This document shows, piece after piece, positions 15,913 to 23,846 of a stretch of 49,168 nt of DNA. Each line of letters opens with the position of its first letter. Positions within the stretch are counted from its first letter, which is position 1. The stretch lies in NCBI RefSeq assembly GCF_950100655.1, contig NZ_CATNLY010000002.1:1-49168 (forward strand), written 5' to 3'. The stretch comes from Pleomorphomonas sp. T1.2MG-36. GTDB lineage: Bacteria; Pseudomonadota; Alphaproteobacteria; Rhizobiales; Pleomorphomonadaceae. A program made the translations under genes and the position numbers. The notes under the pieces are model-generated. The model saw nothing but the letters and a program-made list of their open reading frames with translations, had not been told where the DNA came from and did no database searches.

Positions 15913-16812
15913 TCACGCCCCCTGCCGCTCCATCCACTCGGCCGGCAGGCTCTCGCGGAACGCGTCCCGGATGATCTCCGAGAGATGGTCGGCGATGGGG
16001 TTCGCGCCTCGGTCCGAACGGATCAACCTGAGGCCGAGGCTCGGCAGGGGCGGCAGGCCGTAGCGCTTGTCGTCCAGCAGACCAACCGTCGCCGGCCGCC
16101 CGAGCGACGTACGCACCGCCACACCCAACCCGGCGGCCGTCGCCGCCCACAACCCGCCCAGGCTGGGCGTGACGAAGGCGATGCGCCAGGGGATGCCGTG
16201 GCGGTCGAGCACCTCGCAGGCGATGGTGCGCAACAGGCACGGCGCCTCCAGCACGACGAGCGGCAGCGGCTCCTCCCGCCGCCACACCGGCGCCTCGGCC
16301 GACGATGCCAGCCAGCAGAGCGGCACGGCGGCGATCCGCTCGTCGACCGGCGCGCCGCCGTCGTCCCAGGCGAGCGCCAGATCGAGCTGTCCCCCGGCGA
16401 CCTTCTCCTTCAGTTCGGCGTTGCGGGCGATCCGCCCCTCCACCCGCACCCTGGGGTGGGCGCGGGCGAAGCGGCCGAGCACGCGCGGCAGCACGGTGTC
16501 GCCGAAATCCTCCTGGATGCCGAGCCGCGCCCAGCCCTCCAGCTCCGCCCCGCCAAGGGCGCTCACCGCCTCGTCGTTGAGGGCGAGAAGCCGGCGGGCG
16601 TAGGAGAGCATGACTTCGCCGCTGTCGGTCAGCGTCAGGCCGCGCCCGGATTTCCTCACCAGCGGCGTGCCGGCCTGCTCCTCCAGCTTCTTGAGCTGGG
16701 CGCTGACCGCCGAGGTGGAGCGGCCCAGCCGCTCGGCGGCGCGCGCGAACGAGCCGGCGTCGATGCCCCAGGCAAAGCTGCGCAGAGCGTCCATGTCGAG
16801 GTTGGTCAGGCG
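15913..16812 (-). CDS. LysR-family transcriptional regulator
   Basis: The 299-residue protein starts MRLTNLDMDALRSFAWGIDA and has a LysR winged helix (about 8-66, with SFARAAERLGRSTSAVSAQL and LEEQAGTPLVRKSGRGLTLT). A periplasmic-binding-protein-like effector domain follows from about 90 (LGIQEDFGDTVLPRVLGRFA). The ATG at 16812 is preferred because the longer start at 16842 lies inside a T-N11-A operator. It is divergent, across a repeat-filled gap, from the tautomerase-cupin-DUF4865 operon, which it probably regulates, as LysR genes are often found beside such operons. Confidence 0.9.
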   Translation of the reverse strand, partial: RLTNLDMDALRSFAWGIDAGSFARAAERLGRSTSAVSAQLKKLEEQAGTPLVRKSGRGLTLTDSGEVMLSYARRLLALNDEAVSALGGAELEGWARLGIQEDFGDTVLPRVLGRFARAHPRVRVEGRIARNAELKEKVAGGQLDLALAWDDGGAPVDERIAAVPLCWLASSAEAPVWRREEPLPLVVLEAPCLLRTIACEVLDRHGIPWRIAFVTPSLGGLWAATAAGLGVAVRTSLGRPATVGLLDDKRYGLPPLPSLGLRLIRSDRGANPIADHLSEIIRDAFRESLPAEWMERQGA

Positions 16813-16831
16813 CATGGCAATCATCCCGAAT

Positions 16832-16852
16832 TTCAGAACCATTAGTCCTGAA
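16832..16852 (+). promoter_or_regulatory. LysR-type operator (T-N11-A)
   Basis: TTCAG (16832-16836) and CTGAA (16848-16852) form a perfect inverted repeat separated by exactly 11 nt, the classic LysR box. It lies 20 bp upstream of the chosen regulator start, where autoregulation and divergent control would place it. Confidence 0.6.
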
Positions 16853-17362
16853 TAATCTGATTTTAGGGATGATGTTGACGACCTATCCTCCCCTCGTCAA
16901 CACCACGTCATGCACATATCTGCGGGGAGAGGAGTTAGGGACATTGGAACGCGGAGGATCATGCCGGCTTGGCTTTTGGAGCGCGATATCGGCGTTGCGC
17001 TTCGTTCTGCCCGAGATCCACCTTGCATTCGCATGCGAATGCAAGAGGCATGCGCAAGGATGACTGCTTGATAGAAAGGGGAGACAGCTGGAGTGCGCGC
17101 CATGCGGCTTGATGCCGTATGAGCGACAAAGCGTTGCCGATGACGACGCGATGATAGCCATCCACCTAACCGATTGTCATCCCTATATATAATGCTGTCA
17201 TCCTTGCGAAAGCGAGGACCTCGGGCCGGAAGGGACGCTGAGGTTGATATCGCGCACCCCACCCTCATCCGGCCTACCCCCTTCGTTCCACCGTCCTGAG
17301 GTTTCACCACCGCGGATATGTGCGTGCCCTAGCTCGTCAACAGCCATCAAGGGAACGCCATC
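16853..17362. other. Repeat-filled intergenic region before the tautomerase operon
   Basis: No gene is seen. The gap holds a nested palindrome of variant sequence inside an R1 reverse core (about 17010-17062), the stretch GTCATCCCTATATATAATGC and an R1 forward core at 17197-17222. The promoter of the downstream operon is not evident. Confidence 0.55.
17010..17222. repeat. R1 repeat cluster with variant nested palindrome
   Basis: A reverse core (CTGCCCGAGATC ... GCGCAAGGATGAC, about 17008-17062) is split by the palindrome CTTGCATTCG-CATG-CGAATGCAAG (17022-17045). A normal forward core GTCATCCTTGCG, AAAGCGAGGACCTCGG follows at 17197-17222. The palindrome arms differ from other copies by matched changes on both sides. 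Confidence 0.8.
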
Positions 17363-17761
17363 GTGCCTTTCACCCGCATATCGCTCAGGGAGGGCAAATC
17401 GCCCGCCTATCTCCGGGCCATCGCCGACAGCCTCGACCGCGCGCTGGTCGACGCCTTCGAGGTGCCGGAGACCGACCGCTTCGTCGTGTTCCACCAGCAC
17501 CGCGACGGCGAGTTGATCTTCGATCGTAGCTATGGCGGCGGCCCGCGCTCGGACGATGTCATCCTGTTCCACGTCACCACCGGCCGCACGCGCTCGGCCG
17601 ACACCACGGCCCGCTTCTTCCGCCGGCTCGTCGACAACCTCCAGGCCGCGCCGGGCGTGCGGCCGGAGGACGTGATGATCGTCATCGCCAACTCCGCCAT
17701 CGACGACTGGTCGTTCGGCTCCGGCGTTCCGGCCGGCCGTTCCGTGGAGGCAGCGCGATGA
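17363..17761 (+). CDS. Tautomerase-family protein
   Basis: The 132-residue protein is a tautomerase-superfamily member (two-domain-length, tautomerase_2 type). After removal of the initiator the catalytic Pro-1 is present (MPFTRISLREGKSPAYLR). The segment ALVDAFEVPETDRFVVFHQH follows, and VRPEDVMIVIANSAIDDWSFG is the second beta-alpha-beta unit with the family end. The start is GTG. It overlaps the cupin gene by four bases (ATGA at 17758-17761), so the two are translationally coupled. Substrate is unknown; these proteins isomerise keto-enol compounds in aromatic or halogenated-acid pathways. Confidence 0.88.
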   Translation: MPFTRISLREGKSPAYLRAIADSLDRALVDAFEVPETDRFVVFHQHRDGELIFDRSYGGGPRSDDVILFHVTTGRTRSADTTARFFRRLVDNLQAAPGVRPEDVMIVIANSAIDDWSFGSGVPAGRSVEAAR

Positions 17762-18189
17762 GCAACCCCTTCGACATGGGCGCCGCCTGCCCCGAGGAGA
17801 TGACCGTCTGGCGCGCCGAAGCGGGCTTCGTCGCCGCGCCGGCCGGCGTGTCGAGCGGCCCGTTCGAGGTGCAGATGCTGCTGTCGAGCCGCCGCGACGG
17901 CGAGATGACCGCGATGCGCGCCTTGGTGCCGCCGGGCGTCGTCACCCACTGGCACAGCCACCCGCGCGGCCAGCTGCTGCACGTGCTCGACGGCGTCGGC
18001 CTCGCCCAGCGCCAGGGCGGCGAGGTGGTCGAGCTCCGCCGGGGCGACAGCGTCTGGTTCGCGCCGGACGAGCGGCACTGGCACGGAGCCGCGCCCGAGA
18101 GCCCCTTCAGCTACATCAGCATCCAACCGGTGAAGGACGGCACCGCCGCCCACTGGTTCGAACCGGTTAGCCAAAGAGAACAGCCATGA
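17758..18189 (+). CDS. Cupin-domain protein
   Basis: The 143-residue protein is a single-domain cupin. Motif 1 shows the metal ligands in VVTHWHSHPRGQLLHVLDG (about 61-79) and motif 2 is RGDSVWFAPDERHWHGAAPE. It may be an enzyme (oxygenase or isomerase) or a binding protein; sequence does not decide. It is coupled to its neighbours by ATGA overlaps on both sides (17758-17761 and 18186-18189), so the three products are made together, in equal amounts if coupling is tight. Confidence 0.9.
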   Translation: MSNPFDMGAACPEEMTVWRAEAGFVAAPAGVSSGPFEVQMLLSSRRDGEMTAMRALVPPGVVTHWHSHPRGQLLHVLDGVGLAQRQGGEVVELRRGDSVWFAPDERHWHGAAPESPFSYISIQPVKDGTAAHWFEPVSQREQP

Positions 18190-18734
18190 TCGCCATGCAA
18201 TACGGCTTCACCCTGCCCGCCGACTACGACATGTCCATCATCGACCGCCGCATCCGCGACAAGGGCCCGCTGCTCGACGGCTTCCCGCGCCTCGTCTTCA
18301 AGGCCTACCTCGCCGCCCGCATCAAGGACGACGGCTTCGAGAGCGCCGAGAACCTCTACGCGCCCTTCTATCTCTGGGACGAGCCGGAGGGCATCGACGC
18401 CTTCCTGTCGAGCCCCGGCTTTGCCGCGCTGACGGCCGATTTCGGCTGGCCGAGCGTCGCCACATGGCTGGTCTGGGACGCCCAGCTCGCCGGCGATCTC
18501 AAGGCCGCCCGCTACGCCAGCCGCGAGATCGCGACGATCCCTCCTCACGCCAACCTCGCGGACATCCGCGACGCGGCCATCGCCGAATCCCGCAGCCGCA
18601 CCGGCGCGCTCGCCACCGTCACCGGCTTCGACCCCACGGCTTGGAGAAGCATCCGCCTCAGCCTCTGGTCCGCCCTGCCGGCGACGAGCCAGAACGCCCA
18701 GATCTACACCGTCGGCCACGTGGCGCTGGGGTGA
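18186..18734 (+). CDS. DUF4865 family protein
   Basis: The 182-residue protein belongs to DUF4865, a family of unknown function that occurs beside tautomerase and LysR genes. The N-terminus MIAMQYGFTLPADYDMSIID is typical, followed by LLDGFPRLVFKAYLAARI, NLYAPFYLWDEPEGIDAFL and a C-terminal WRSIRLSLW. Sequence has no signal peptide. The fold resembles a monooxygenase-like (dimeric alpha-beta barrel) pattern in rough outline, but that is inference. Third gene of the coupled operon; the first ATG overlaps the cupin stop, and a second ATG lies three codons on. Confidence 0.85.
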   Translation: MIAMQYGFTLPADYDMSIIDRRIRDKGPLLDGFPRLVFKAYLAARIKDDGFESAENLYAPFYLWDEPEGIDAFLSSPGFAALTADFGWPSVATWLVWDAQLAGDLKAARYASREIATIPPHANLADIRDAAIAESRSRTGALATVTGFDPTAWRSIRLSLWSALPATSQNAQIYTVGHVALG

Positions 18735-18818
18735 CACCGCCGGACCCGCCCGTTCGGCGGAACCGTTTGCCCCCTCGCGCATTAGCTTCCCGCACGAGAC
18801 CGTTGCGAGGGGGCGAGC

Positions 18819-20075
18819 TTGGAGATTTTCGGCTGGGAGATCGATCCATACCCAGCGGTCATGGCCGGCGTCGGCCTGTTGATCGCGCTGGTCGCCTGGC
18901 TGCCGCTGGCGCTCCGCCGCCTGCCGCTGTCGCTTCCCATCGTCTGCCTGCTCATCGGCGGCCTCGTCTACGCCGGGCCGCTGTCGGCGCCCGACACCTC
19001 GCCCATGACCCACCCCTACCTCACCGAGCGGTTGACCGAGTTCGTGGTCATCGTGGCGCTGATGGGCGCCGGGCTGAAGATCGACCGCCGCTTCTCCTTC
19101 CGCGGCTGGGCCACCGCCTGGCGGCTGCTGATCGTCACCATGCCGCTCTCCATCCTGGCCATCGCGCTCACTGGCGTCACCGTGCTGGGCCTCGGCGCCG
19201 TGGCCGCGCTGCTGCTCGCCGCCAGCCTCGCCCCCACCGACCCGGTGCTCGCCGCCGACGTGCAGGTGGGCGACCCGCTGGAGGGCAAGGAAGACACCGT
19301 CCGCTTCGCGCTGACCTCCGAGGCCGGGCTCAACGACGGCTTCGCCTTTCCCTTCGTCCACCTCGCCATCGCGCTCAGCCTATCCGCCGCCACCGGCGAG
19401 CCCTGGTTCGCCCGCTGGCTCGCCCTCAACGTCGTCTGGGAGATCGCCGCCGGCATCGCCTGCGGCTGGCTGGTGGGGCGCCTGTTCGGCTGGGCCACCT
19501 TCAAGATGCCGGGCGACACGCTGGCGAAGACGGGAGACGGCCTCGTCGCCATCGCCGCCACCTTCGTCTCCTACGGCGTGTCGGAAATGGCCCACTGCTA
19601 CGGCTTCTTCGCCGTCTTCGTCACCGCCCTGACCCTGCGCAACTCGCACCGCGACCACGACTTCCAGCGCGACATGCACGACATCACCGAGCAGATCGAG
19701 CGCCTCACCATGATGGCCCTGCTCATCGCCTTCGGCGCCGCCATCATGGGCGGCCTGTTCGCCAGCATCGGCTGGGCCGACATGCTGGCCGTGGCGCTGA
19801 TCCTGCTGGTCATCCGCCCGCTGGCCGGGCTGGTGGCGCTGATCGGCATCCCGGCCACCCTGTCGGAAAAGCTCACCATCGCCTTCTTCGGCATCCGTGG
19901 CGTCGGCTCCTTCTACTACCTCGCCTACGGCCTCAACCACGGCGAGTTCCACCAGGGCGAGCGCCTGTGGGTGATCCTCTCCCTGGTCGCCTTCGTCTCC
20001 ATCCTCATGCACGGCCTCACCGTCACCCCCGCCATGCGCTGGCTCGACCGCCGCCACGGCCGCCCGGTGGATTGA
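18819..20075 (+). CDS. Sodium/proton antiporter (CPA1-type)
   Basis: The 418-residue protein is a cation:proton antiporter with about 12 membrane helices. The N-terminal helix carries PLALRRLPLSLPIVCLLIGG, the transport core shows SLAPTDPVLAADVQVGDP (the TDPV-D motif) and LTSEAGLNDGFAFPFVHLA (the S-E-ND ion-binding helix), and FGIRGVGSFYYLAYGL is the conserved late helix. The start is TTG at 18819, supported by GAGGGGG eight bases upstream. The protein lacks the long cytoplasmic tail of some CPA1 members. It would move Na+ or K+ out against H+ for pH or salt homeostasis. Confidence 0.9.
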   Translation: MEIFGWEIDPYPAVMAGVGLLIALVAWLPLALRRLPLSLPIVCLLIGGLVYAGPLSAPDTSPMTHPYLTERLTEFVVIVALMGAGLKIDRRFSFRGWATAWRLLIVTMPLSILAIALTGVTVLGLGAVAALLLAASLAPTDPVLAADVQVGDPLEGKEDTVRFALTSEAGLNDGFAFPFVHLAIALSLSAATGEPWFARWLALNVVWEIAAGIACGWLVGRLFGWATFKMPGDTLAKTGDGLVAIAATFVSYGVSEMAHCYGFFAVFVTALTLRNSHRDHDFQRDMHDITEQIERLTMMALLIAFGAAIMGGLFASIGWADMLAVALILLVIRPLAGLVALIGIPATLSEKLTIAFFGIRGVGSFYYLAYGLNHGEFHQGERLWVILSLVAFVSILMHGLTVTPAMRWLDRRHGRPVD

Positions 20076-20110
20076 CGGCGCGCTTGCCACGCCCGCCACG
20101 TCGGTCTACT

Positions 20111-20129
20111 TATACAGTCTAACTGTATA
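20111..20129 (+). promoter_or_regulatory. Palindromic operator before the SnoaL-like gene
   Basis: TATACAGTCTAACTGTATA is a perfect inverted repeat with 8-bp arms around CTA, ending 12 bp before the ATG at 20142 and just before the GGAG ribosome site. A TetR-, HxlR- or MarR-type dimer would fit such a site. Which regulator binds is not known. Confidence 0.55.
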
Positions 20130-20141
20130 TATGGAGCATTC

Positions 20142-20552
20142 ATGCCCACCGACGACATCAAGGCCGTGGTCCGCCGCTTCAACATCGAGGTGATCCAGAA
20201 CGGCAGCGCCGAAGCCTTCGCAGAGCTGATGGCGCCCGACTTCCTCAATCACGCCGCACCACCCGGCCGGCCCAGCGGCCCCGAGAGCATGTGGGCGACC
20301 TTCGAAACCGTGCTGCGGCCGGCCATCTCCGACCTCACCGTGACCATTCACGACCAGATCGCCGAGGGCGACAGGGTCACCACCCGCAAGACCATCGGCG
20401 GCCGCCACACCGGCGCGTTGCTTGGCGTTCCGGCCACCGGCAAGACCATCGCCATCGACGTCATCGACATCGTCCGGGTGGAGAACGGCCGCTATCGCGA
20501 GCACTGGGGCCTCAACACGTTGCAGGCCGTGCTCGCCTCGCTGAGAGCCTAG
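20142..20552 (+). CDS. SnoaL-like (ester cyclase / NTF2-fold) protein
   Basis: The 136-residue protein has the NTF2-like fold of the SnoaL/ester cyclase family. Typical segments are RFNIEVIQNGSAEAFAELMA, APDFLNHAAPPGRP, HDQIAEGDRVTTRKTIGGRH and TIAIDVIDIVRVENGRYREHWG. Family members include polyketide cyclases and many uncharacterised small-molecule enzymes. The ATG follows TGGAGCATTC, a good ribosome site. A perfect palindrome before the start suggests tight repression. The stop codon TAG is the first triplet of an R2 repeat. Confidence 0.85.
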   Translation: MPTDDIKAVVRRFNIEVIQNGSAEAFAELMAPDFLNHAAPPGRPSGPESMWATFETVLRPAISDLTVTIHDQIAEGDRVTTRKTIGGRHTGALLGVPATGKTIAIDVIDIVRVENGRYREHWGLNTLQAVLASLRA

Positions 20553-20653
20553 AGCGACTCCAGCAAAAGTGGGAACCGGTTTTGCGTCCGGAGTTGCGTA
20601 AAAACAAAGAGATAGAGCACGTTGGCGAACCAAGGTTCGCCGGACGCGCTCTA
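20550..20653. repeat. R2 Rhizobiales-type palindromic repeat between convergent genes
   Basis: The element starts TAGAGCGACTCCAGCAAAAG, continues with a complementary CCGGTTTTGCG and CCGGAGTTGCG, then AACAAAGAGATAGAGC, a hairpin GGCGAACC-AA-GGTTCGCC (20624-20641), and ends CGCTCTA. Its outer ends TAGAGCG and CGCTCTA are complementary and supply the stop codons of both flanking genes. It can serve as a bidirectional terminator or RNA 3' end. Confidence 0.8.
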
Positions 20654-21082
20654 GGACAGCCGCTCGATCAGCCCGATGGCGGCGCGCAACACCTGCCGCT
20701 CCTCGTCGGTGAGGCGCGCGTCGATCAGCGCCGCGATCTCGCGCCGCCGCGCCTCGCGCGCCTCGGCAAGCGCCGCCCGGCCCTTGTCGCTCAGCGTCAC
20801 CAGCTGGCTGCGGCCGTCGTCCGGGTTGGGCAGCCGCGCGACGAGGCCGCTCGCCTCGAGCTGCGCCACGACGAGGCGCATGCTCTGGTGCTTCACCTTG
20901 CGCTCGCCCGCGAGGTCGGCAACGCTCATCTCCCCTTGGCGGTCGAGAAGCGCCAGCGTTTCCGCTTGCGAACCGGTTGGCGTGCCGGCCTGCCGCCGGA
21001 TGCTGCGAACGAAGGTGCCCACCACGCGGCGAAGCTCCTCGCCGAGCGCCAGTGCCTCCGCCGTGGGGTCCTTCTCCGCCAT
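20651..21082 (-). CDS. MarR-family transcriptional regulator
   Basis: The 143-residue protein has the MarR winged helix: an N-terminal dimer helix (ALALGEELRRVVGTFVRSIR), the recognition region GEMSVADLAGERKVKHQSMR (about 51-70), a wing VARLPNPDDGRSQLVTLSDKG (split: VARLPNPDDGRSQ, LVTLSDKG), and a C-terminal dimerisation helix. No cysteine redox switch is evident. It is convergent with the SnoaL-like gene and divergent from a GNAT gene, so it may regulate the latter. Its stop codon lies in the end of the R2 repeat. Confidence 0.9.
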   Translation of the reverse strand: MAEKDPTAEALALGEELRRVVGTFVRSIRRQAGTPTGSQAETLALLDRQGEMSVADLAGERKVKHQSMRLVVAQLEASGLVARLPNPDDGRSQLVTLSDKGRAALAEAREARRREIAALIDARLTDEERQVLRAAIGLIERLS

Positions 21083-21199
21083 CCTCGCGCCATCCCGCCG
21101 TTGCCACGGTCTTGCTTACGCCGGGGCCGCCCGAAAGGAAACCGCCCCGCCTCCTGGGGAGTGCTGGACAGCGCCGCCGCCTTGCGCCATGTCTCAACG

Positions 21200-21628
21200 A
21201 TGCGCCCCACCCTCGAAATTCTCGCCGATGAGCCGAGCGCCGACCAGCGCGACCAGCTCCTGAAGCTCCTGCTCGACTTCAACGGCCGGCACACCGGCCA
21301 CCTCATCGAGCGGCCCGATCTCGGCATCCTGCTGAGAGCGCCCGACACAGGCGAAACCGTTGGCGGCCTCTACGCCTCCGACGAATACAACTGGCTGTTC
21401 ATCAAGTATCTCATCGTGCCGGACGCCCTCAGAGGCCAGGGCCTCGGCCGCGCGCTGATGACCGAAGCCGAACGCATCGCCCGCGCCCGCGGCTACCTCG
21501 GCATCTTCCTCGACACCTTCGACTTCCAGGCCAAACCCTTCTACCTCAAGCTCGGCTTCGAACAGTTCGGCGAGCTGGAGGGCACCGCCGATACGCCCCG
21601 CCGCTTCTTCCTGAAGAAGCGGCTGTAA
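21200..21628 (+). CDS. GNAT-family N-acetyltransferase
   Basis: The 142-residue protein has the GNAT fold; acetyl-CoA motif A reads YLIVPDALRGQGLGRALMTE (about 73-92), with the RGQGLG pyrophosphate loop. A C-terminal strand-helix FLDTFDFQAKPFYLKLGFEQ (motif B) follows. The substrate is unknown; the GGLYASDEYNWLFIKYL segment is typical of small GNATs that acetylate amines. The ATG at 21200 is the first in-frame start after the MarR gene, 118 bp away and divergent; no strong ribosome site is seen. Confidence 0.85.
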   Translation: MRPTLEILADEPSADQRDQLLKLLLDFNGRHTGHLIERPDLGILLRAPDTGETVGGLYASDEYNWLFIKYLIVPDALRGQGLGRALMTEAERIARARGYLGIFLDTFDFQAKPFYLKLGFEQFGELEGTADTPRRFFLKKRL

Positions 21629-22471
21629 AGGCCAGCGTAAAGCTTCCCCGCTGCCCGATATGAACCGCGCGCCCCACCGTCCTGAGGTACACCTTGAATT
21701 CGCACGCGAATTCAAGCGGCCTTCGCGGGGATGACAATTAATTGATATAAAACAAGTACTTATATCGGCACGACAGCGCGCACGAGGCCAAGCCTGTCCA
21801 GCGGGCACACGATGCGCCACCCAAGCACGCAATCGGGTTATCCCACTGTTCCCTATATATAAATTGTCATCCTTGCGAAGGCGAGGACCTCGGGCAGAAC
21901 ATGGCGCGACGCCGATATCGCGCTCCAATCAACCGCAGCCTTATACCGGCCTCTCGCCTTCTCGTCCCGAGGTCCCCGCCTTCGCGGGGATGACAGTTAA
22001 TTGATATAAAACAAGTACTTATATCGGCACGACAGCGCGCACGAGGCCAAGCCTGTCCAGGGGCACACGATGCGCCACCCAAGCTCGCAATCGGCTTATC
22101 CCACTGTTCCCTCTATATAAATTGTCATCCTTGCGCAGGCGAGGACCTCAGGCAGAACGGAGCTCGGCGCCGATATCGCGCTCCAATCAACCGCCCCCAA
22201 CCACCCCGCCTTTGCCACGCTCTGCTCACGACGAAAACAGCCCGGCAGCCAAGTAAATCCTGTCGCCAATTATCCGCTTTGAATTTATCGCCTGCCGTGG
22301 GAAGCTCACACCTCCATGGCCGAGGCATTGCCGTGGGAACGGGAGTGGCCGCAGGCAATTGTCAGCGTTGATCCGTCAGCGCGCGGCCATGGACGGACAC
22401 AATATTAGCCGGGTTGCTGTGGCTATTCCCATGGGCCACCACCGCCGGCACCAACAATTGAGGAAAGACTT
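21629..22471. other. Repeat-filled intergenic region
   Basis: No gene is seen. Two copies of an R1-bounded composite unit, one nested palindrome, and three forward and two reverse R1 cores fill 21660-22200. The last 250 bp before the DUF3060 gene are non-repetitive and should contain its promoter. Confidence 0.6.
21683..22160. repeat. R1 cluster with two composite units and a nested palindrome
   Basis: A reverse core split by palindrome CTTGAATTCG-CACG-CGAATTCAAG (21693-21716) leads into unit 1 (21727-21872). A forward core at 21866 is followed by a GATATC spacer, a reverse core ending GGGGATGAC at 21994, unit 2 (21986-22129) and a forward core at 22123. The units share a 130-bp inside with TAATTGATATAAAACAAG and CAAGCCTGTCCAG. 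Confidence 0.85.
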
Positions 22472-22996
22472 ATGCCCATTTCGCCGTTTCGCCTTTCGGG
22501 TCTTTCGGTCGCCCTTCTCGGCCTGTCCGCACTGCCGGCGCTCGCCGAGCCGCTGACCATCGACGGCAGTGGCCTCAGCCGCGACGTTCACTGCGCCGGC
22601 GACGACGTCGGGATCTACGGGGCGAACAACACGATCAAGCTCACCGGCACCTGCGCCTCCGTGACGATCGGCGGCCTGGAGCAGACCGTCGAGGTGGAAG
22701 CGGCCGACAAGCTCGATATCTCCGGCTCCGGCCACAAGATCGCCGGCACGGCCTCCGGGCTGGTGCTCTACGGCGACGCATCCATCGTGACCGTCACCAT
22801 CGACGGCGCCGCGACGGAACCGGCGGTGGTGGACGTCTCCGGCGGCGAGCACAAGCTGGACCTGACGCTGCGCAAGGCGGCGCGGCTCGACGTGCAGGGC
22901 ATCAGCCAGCAGGTGACCTGGGCGCTCGGCAACGACGCCTCCGAACCCAAGGTGTCGATCAGCGGCGCCGACAACAAGGTCGAGCGCAAGGAGTGA
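22472..22996 (+). CDS. DUF3060-domain secreted protein
   Basis: The 174-residue protein has a signal peptide (MPISPFRLSGLSVALLGLSA plus LPALA, cleavage after about residue 25). The mature part is built of short beta repeats of the DUF3060 type: GDDVGIYGANNTIKLTGTC, then VEVEAADKLDISGSGHKIAG, and ISQQVTWALGND plus ISGADNKVERKE. One disulphide is possible (Cys at GTCASV and VHCAGD). Such proteins probably form a small beta-solenoid in the periplasm; function is unknown. The start ATG follows GAGGAAAGACTT, a good ribosome site. It is isolated between repeat clusters. Confidence 0.85.
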   Translation: MPISPFRLSGLSVALLGLSALPALAEPLTIDGSGLSRDVHCAGDDVGIYGANNTIKLTGTCASVTIGGLEQTVEVEAADKLDISGSGHKIAGTASGLVLYGDASIVTVTIDGAATEPAVVDVSGGEHKLDLTLRKAARLDVQGISQQVTWALGNDASEPKVSISGADNKVERKE

Positions 22997-23721
22997 CGTG
23001 GGCGACCGATATCAACCGCGCGCCCCACCTTCCTGAGGTCCTGCGCCTGAAGCGCAGGATGACAGGAATATGATATAAAACAGCAAGATAGCGTAGAGCT
23101 CTGCGCTCGCCACCCTATCTCCCGCCTCTATCAAGCTGTCATCCTTGCGAAAGCGAGGACCTCGGGCAGAACGGAGCGCGACGCCGATATCGCGCTCCAA
23201 TCAACCGCTGCCCGATATCAGCCGCTCACTCTACCTTCCTGAGGTCCCCGCCTTCGCGGGGATGACAGTTAATTGATATAAAACAAACACTTATATCGGC
23301 ACGACAGCGCGCACGAGGCCAAGCCTGTCCAGGGGCAGGCGATGCGCCACCCAAGCTCGCAATCGGCTTATCCAACTGGTCCCTCTATATAAATTGTCAT
23401 CCTTGCGCAGGCCGCTTGAATTCGCGTGCGAATTCAAGGTGTATCTCAGGCAGAACGGAGCACAACGCCGATATCAGGCTCCAAACAACCGCTGCCCGAT
23501 ATCAGCCGCTCACTCTACCTTCCTGAGGTACACCTTGAATTCGCGCGCGAATTCAAGCGGCCTTCGCGGGGATGACAGCGTGATAGGGAGCGAGTCGCGG
23601 CGCTAACAAACTGTTACATATATATAAATCTGTCATCCTTGCGAAAGCGAGGACCTCAGGCAGAAAGGGGCGAGACACCGATATAGGTCTCCAGACCACC
23701 GCCCTGCCGCTATAACGCTCC
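22997..23721. other. Repeat-filled intergenic region
   Basis: No gene is seen. Nearly the whole gap is made of R1 cores, a third composite unit and two nested palindromes, listed as one repeat cluster. Confidence 0.6.
23033..23660. repeat. R1 cluster with third composite unit and two nested palindromes
   Basis: In order: a compact hairpin (TCCTGCGC-CTGAA-GCGCAGGA, about 23040-23060), a forward core at 23138, a reverse core ending 23266, composite unit 3 (23258-23402), a forward core split by palindrome CTTGAATTCG-CGTG-CGAATTCAAG (23415-23438), a reverse core split by CTTGAATTCG-CGCG-CGAATTCAAG (23534-23557), and a forward core near 23631. GATATC spacers separate them. Confidence 0.85.
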
Positions 23722-23760
23722 AAACAAAAACATCCCCGATGACGCGCGCCACCGGGGATG
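23722..23760 (-). terminator. Rho-independent terminator of the FGGY kinase
   Basis: On the minus strand CATCCCCG pairs with CGGGGATG (arms 23753-23760 and 23731-23738) and is followed by TTTTTGTTT (23730-23722). It lies 87 bp after the kinase stop. The hairpin plus T-tract is the textbook form. Confidence 0.75.
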
Positions 23761-23846
23761 CTCTATCTTCCCAAACAGCTCTCTTCAGCTGTCCTTTCGC
23801 AGCCGCCTATCCGAAAAGTCTGCAACTTTTCGGGCGGGTGCGTGCC

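Noticed and set aside
21546..23606. Short open frames within repeat clusters (for example 21546-21737 and 23394-23606)
   Set aside because: They translate R1 repeats and nested palindromes (LEFACEFKVYLR pattern) and are not genes.
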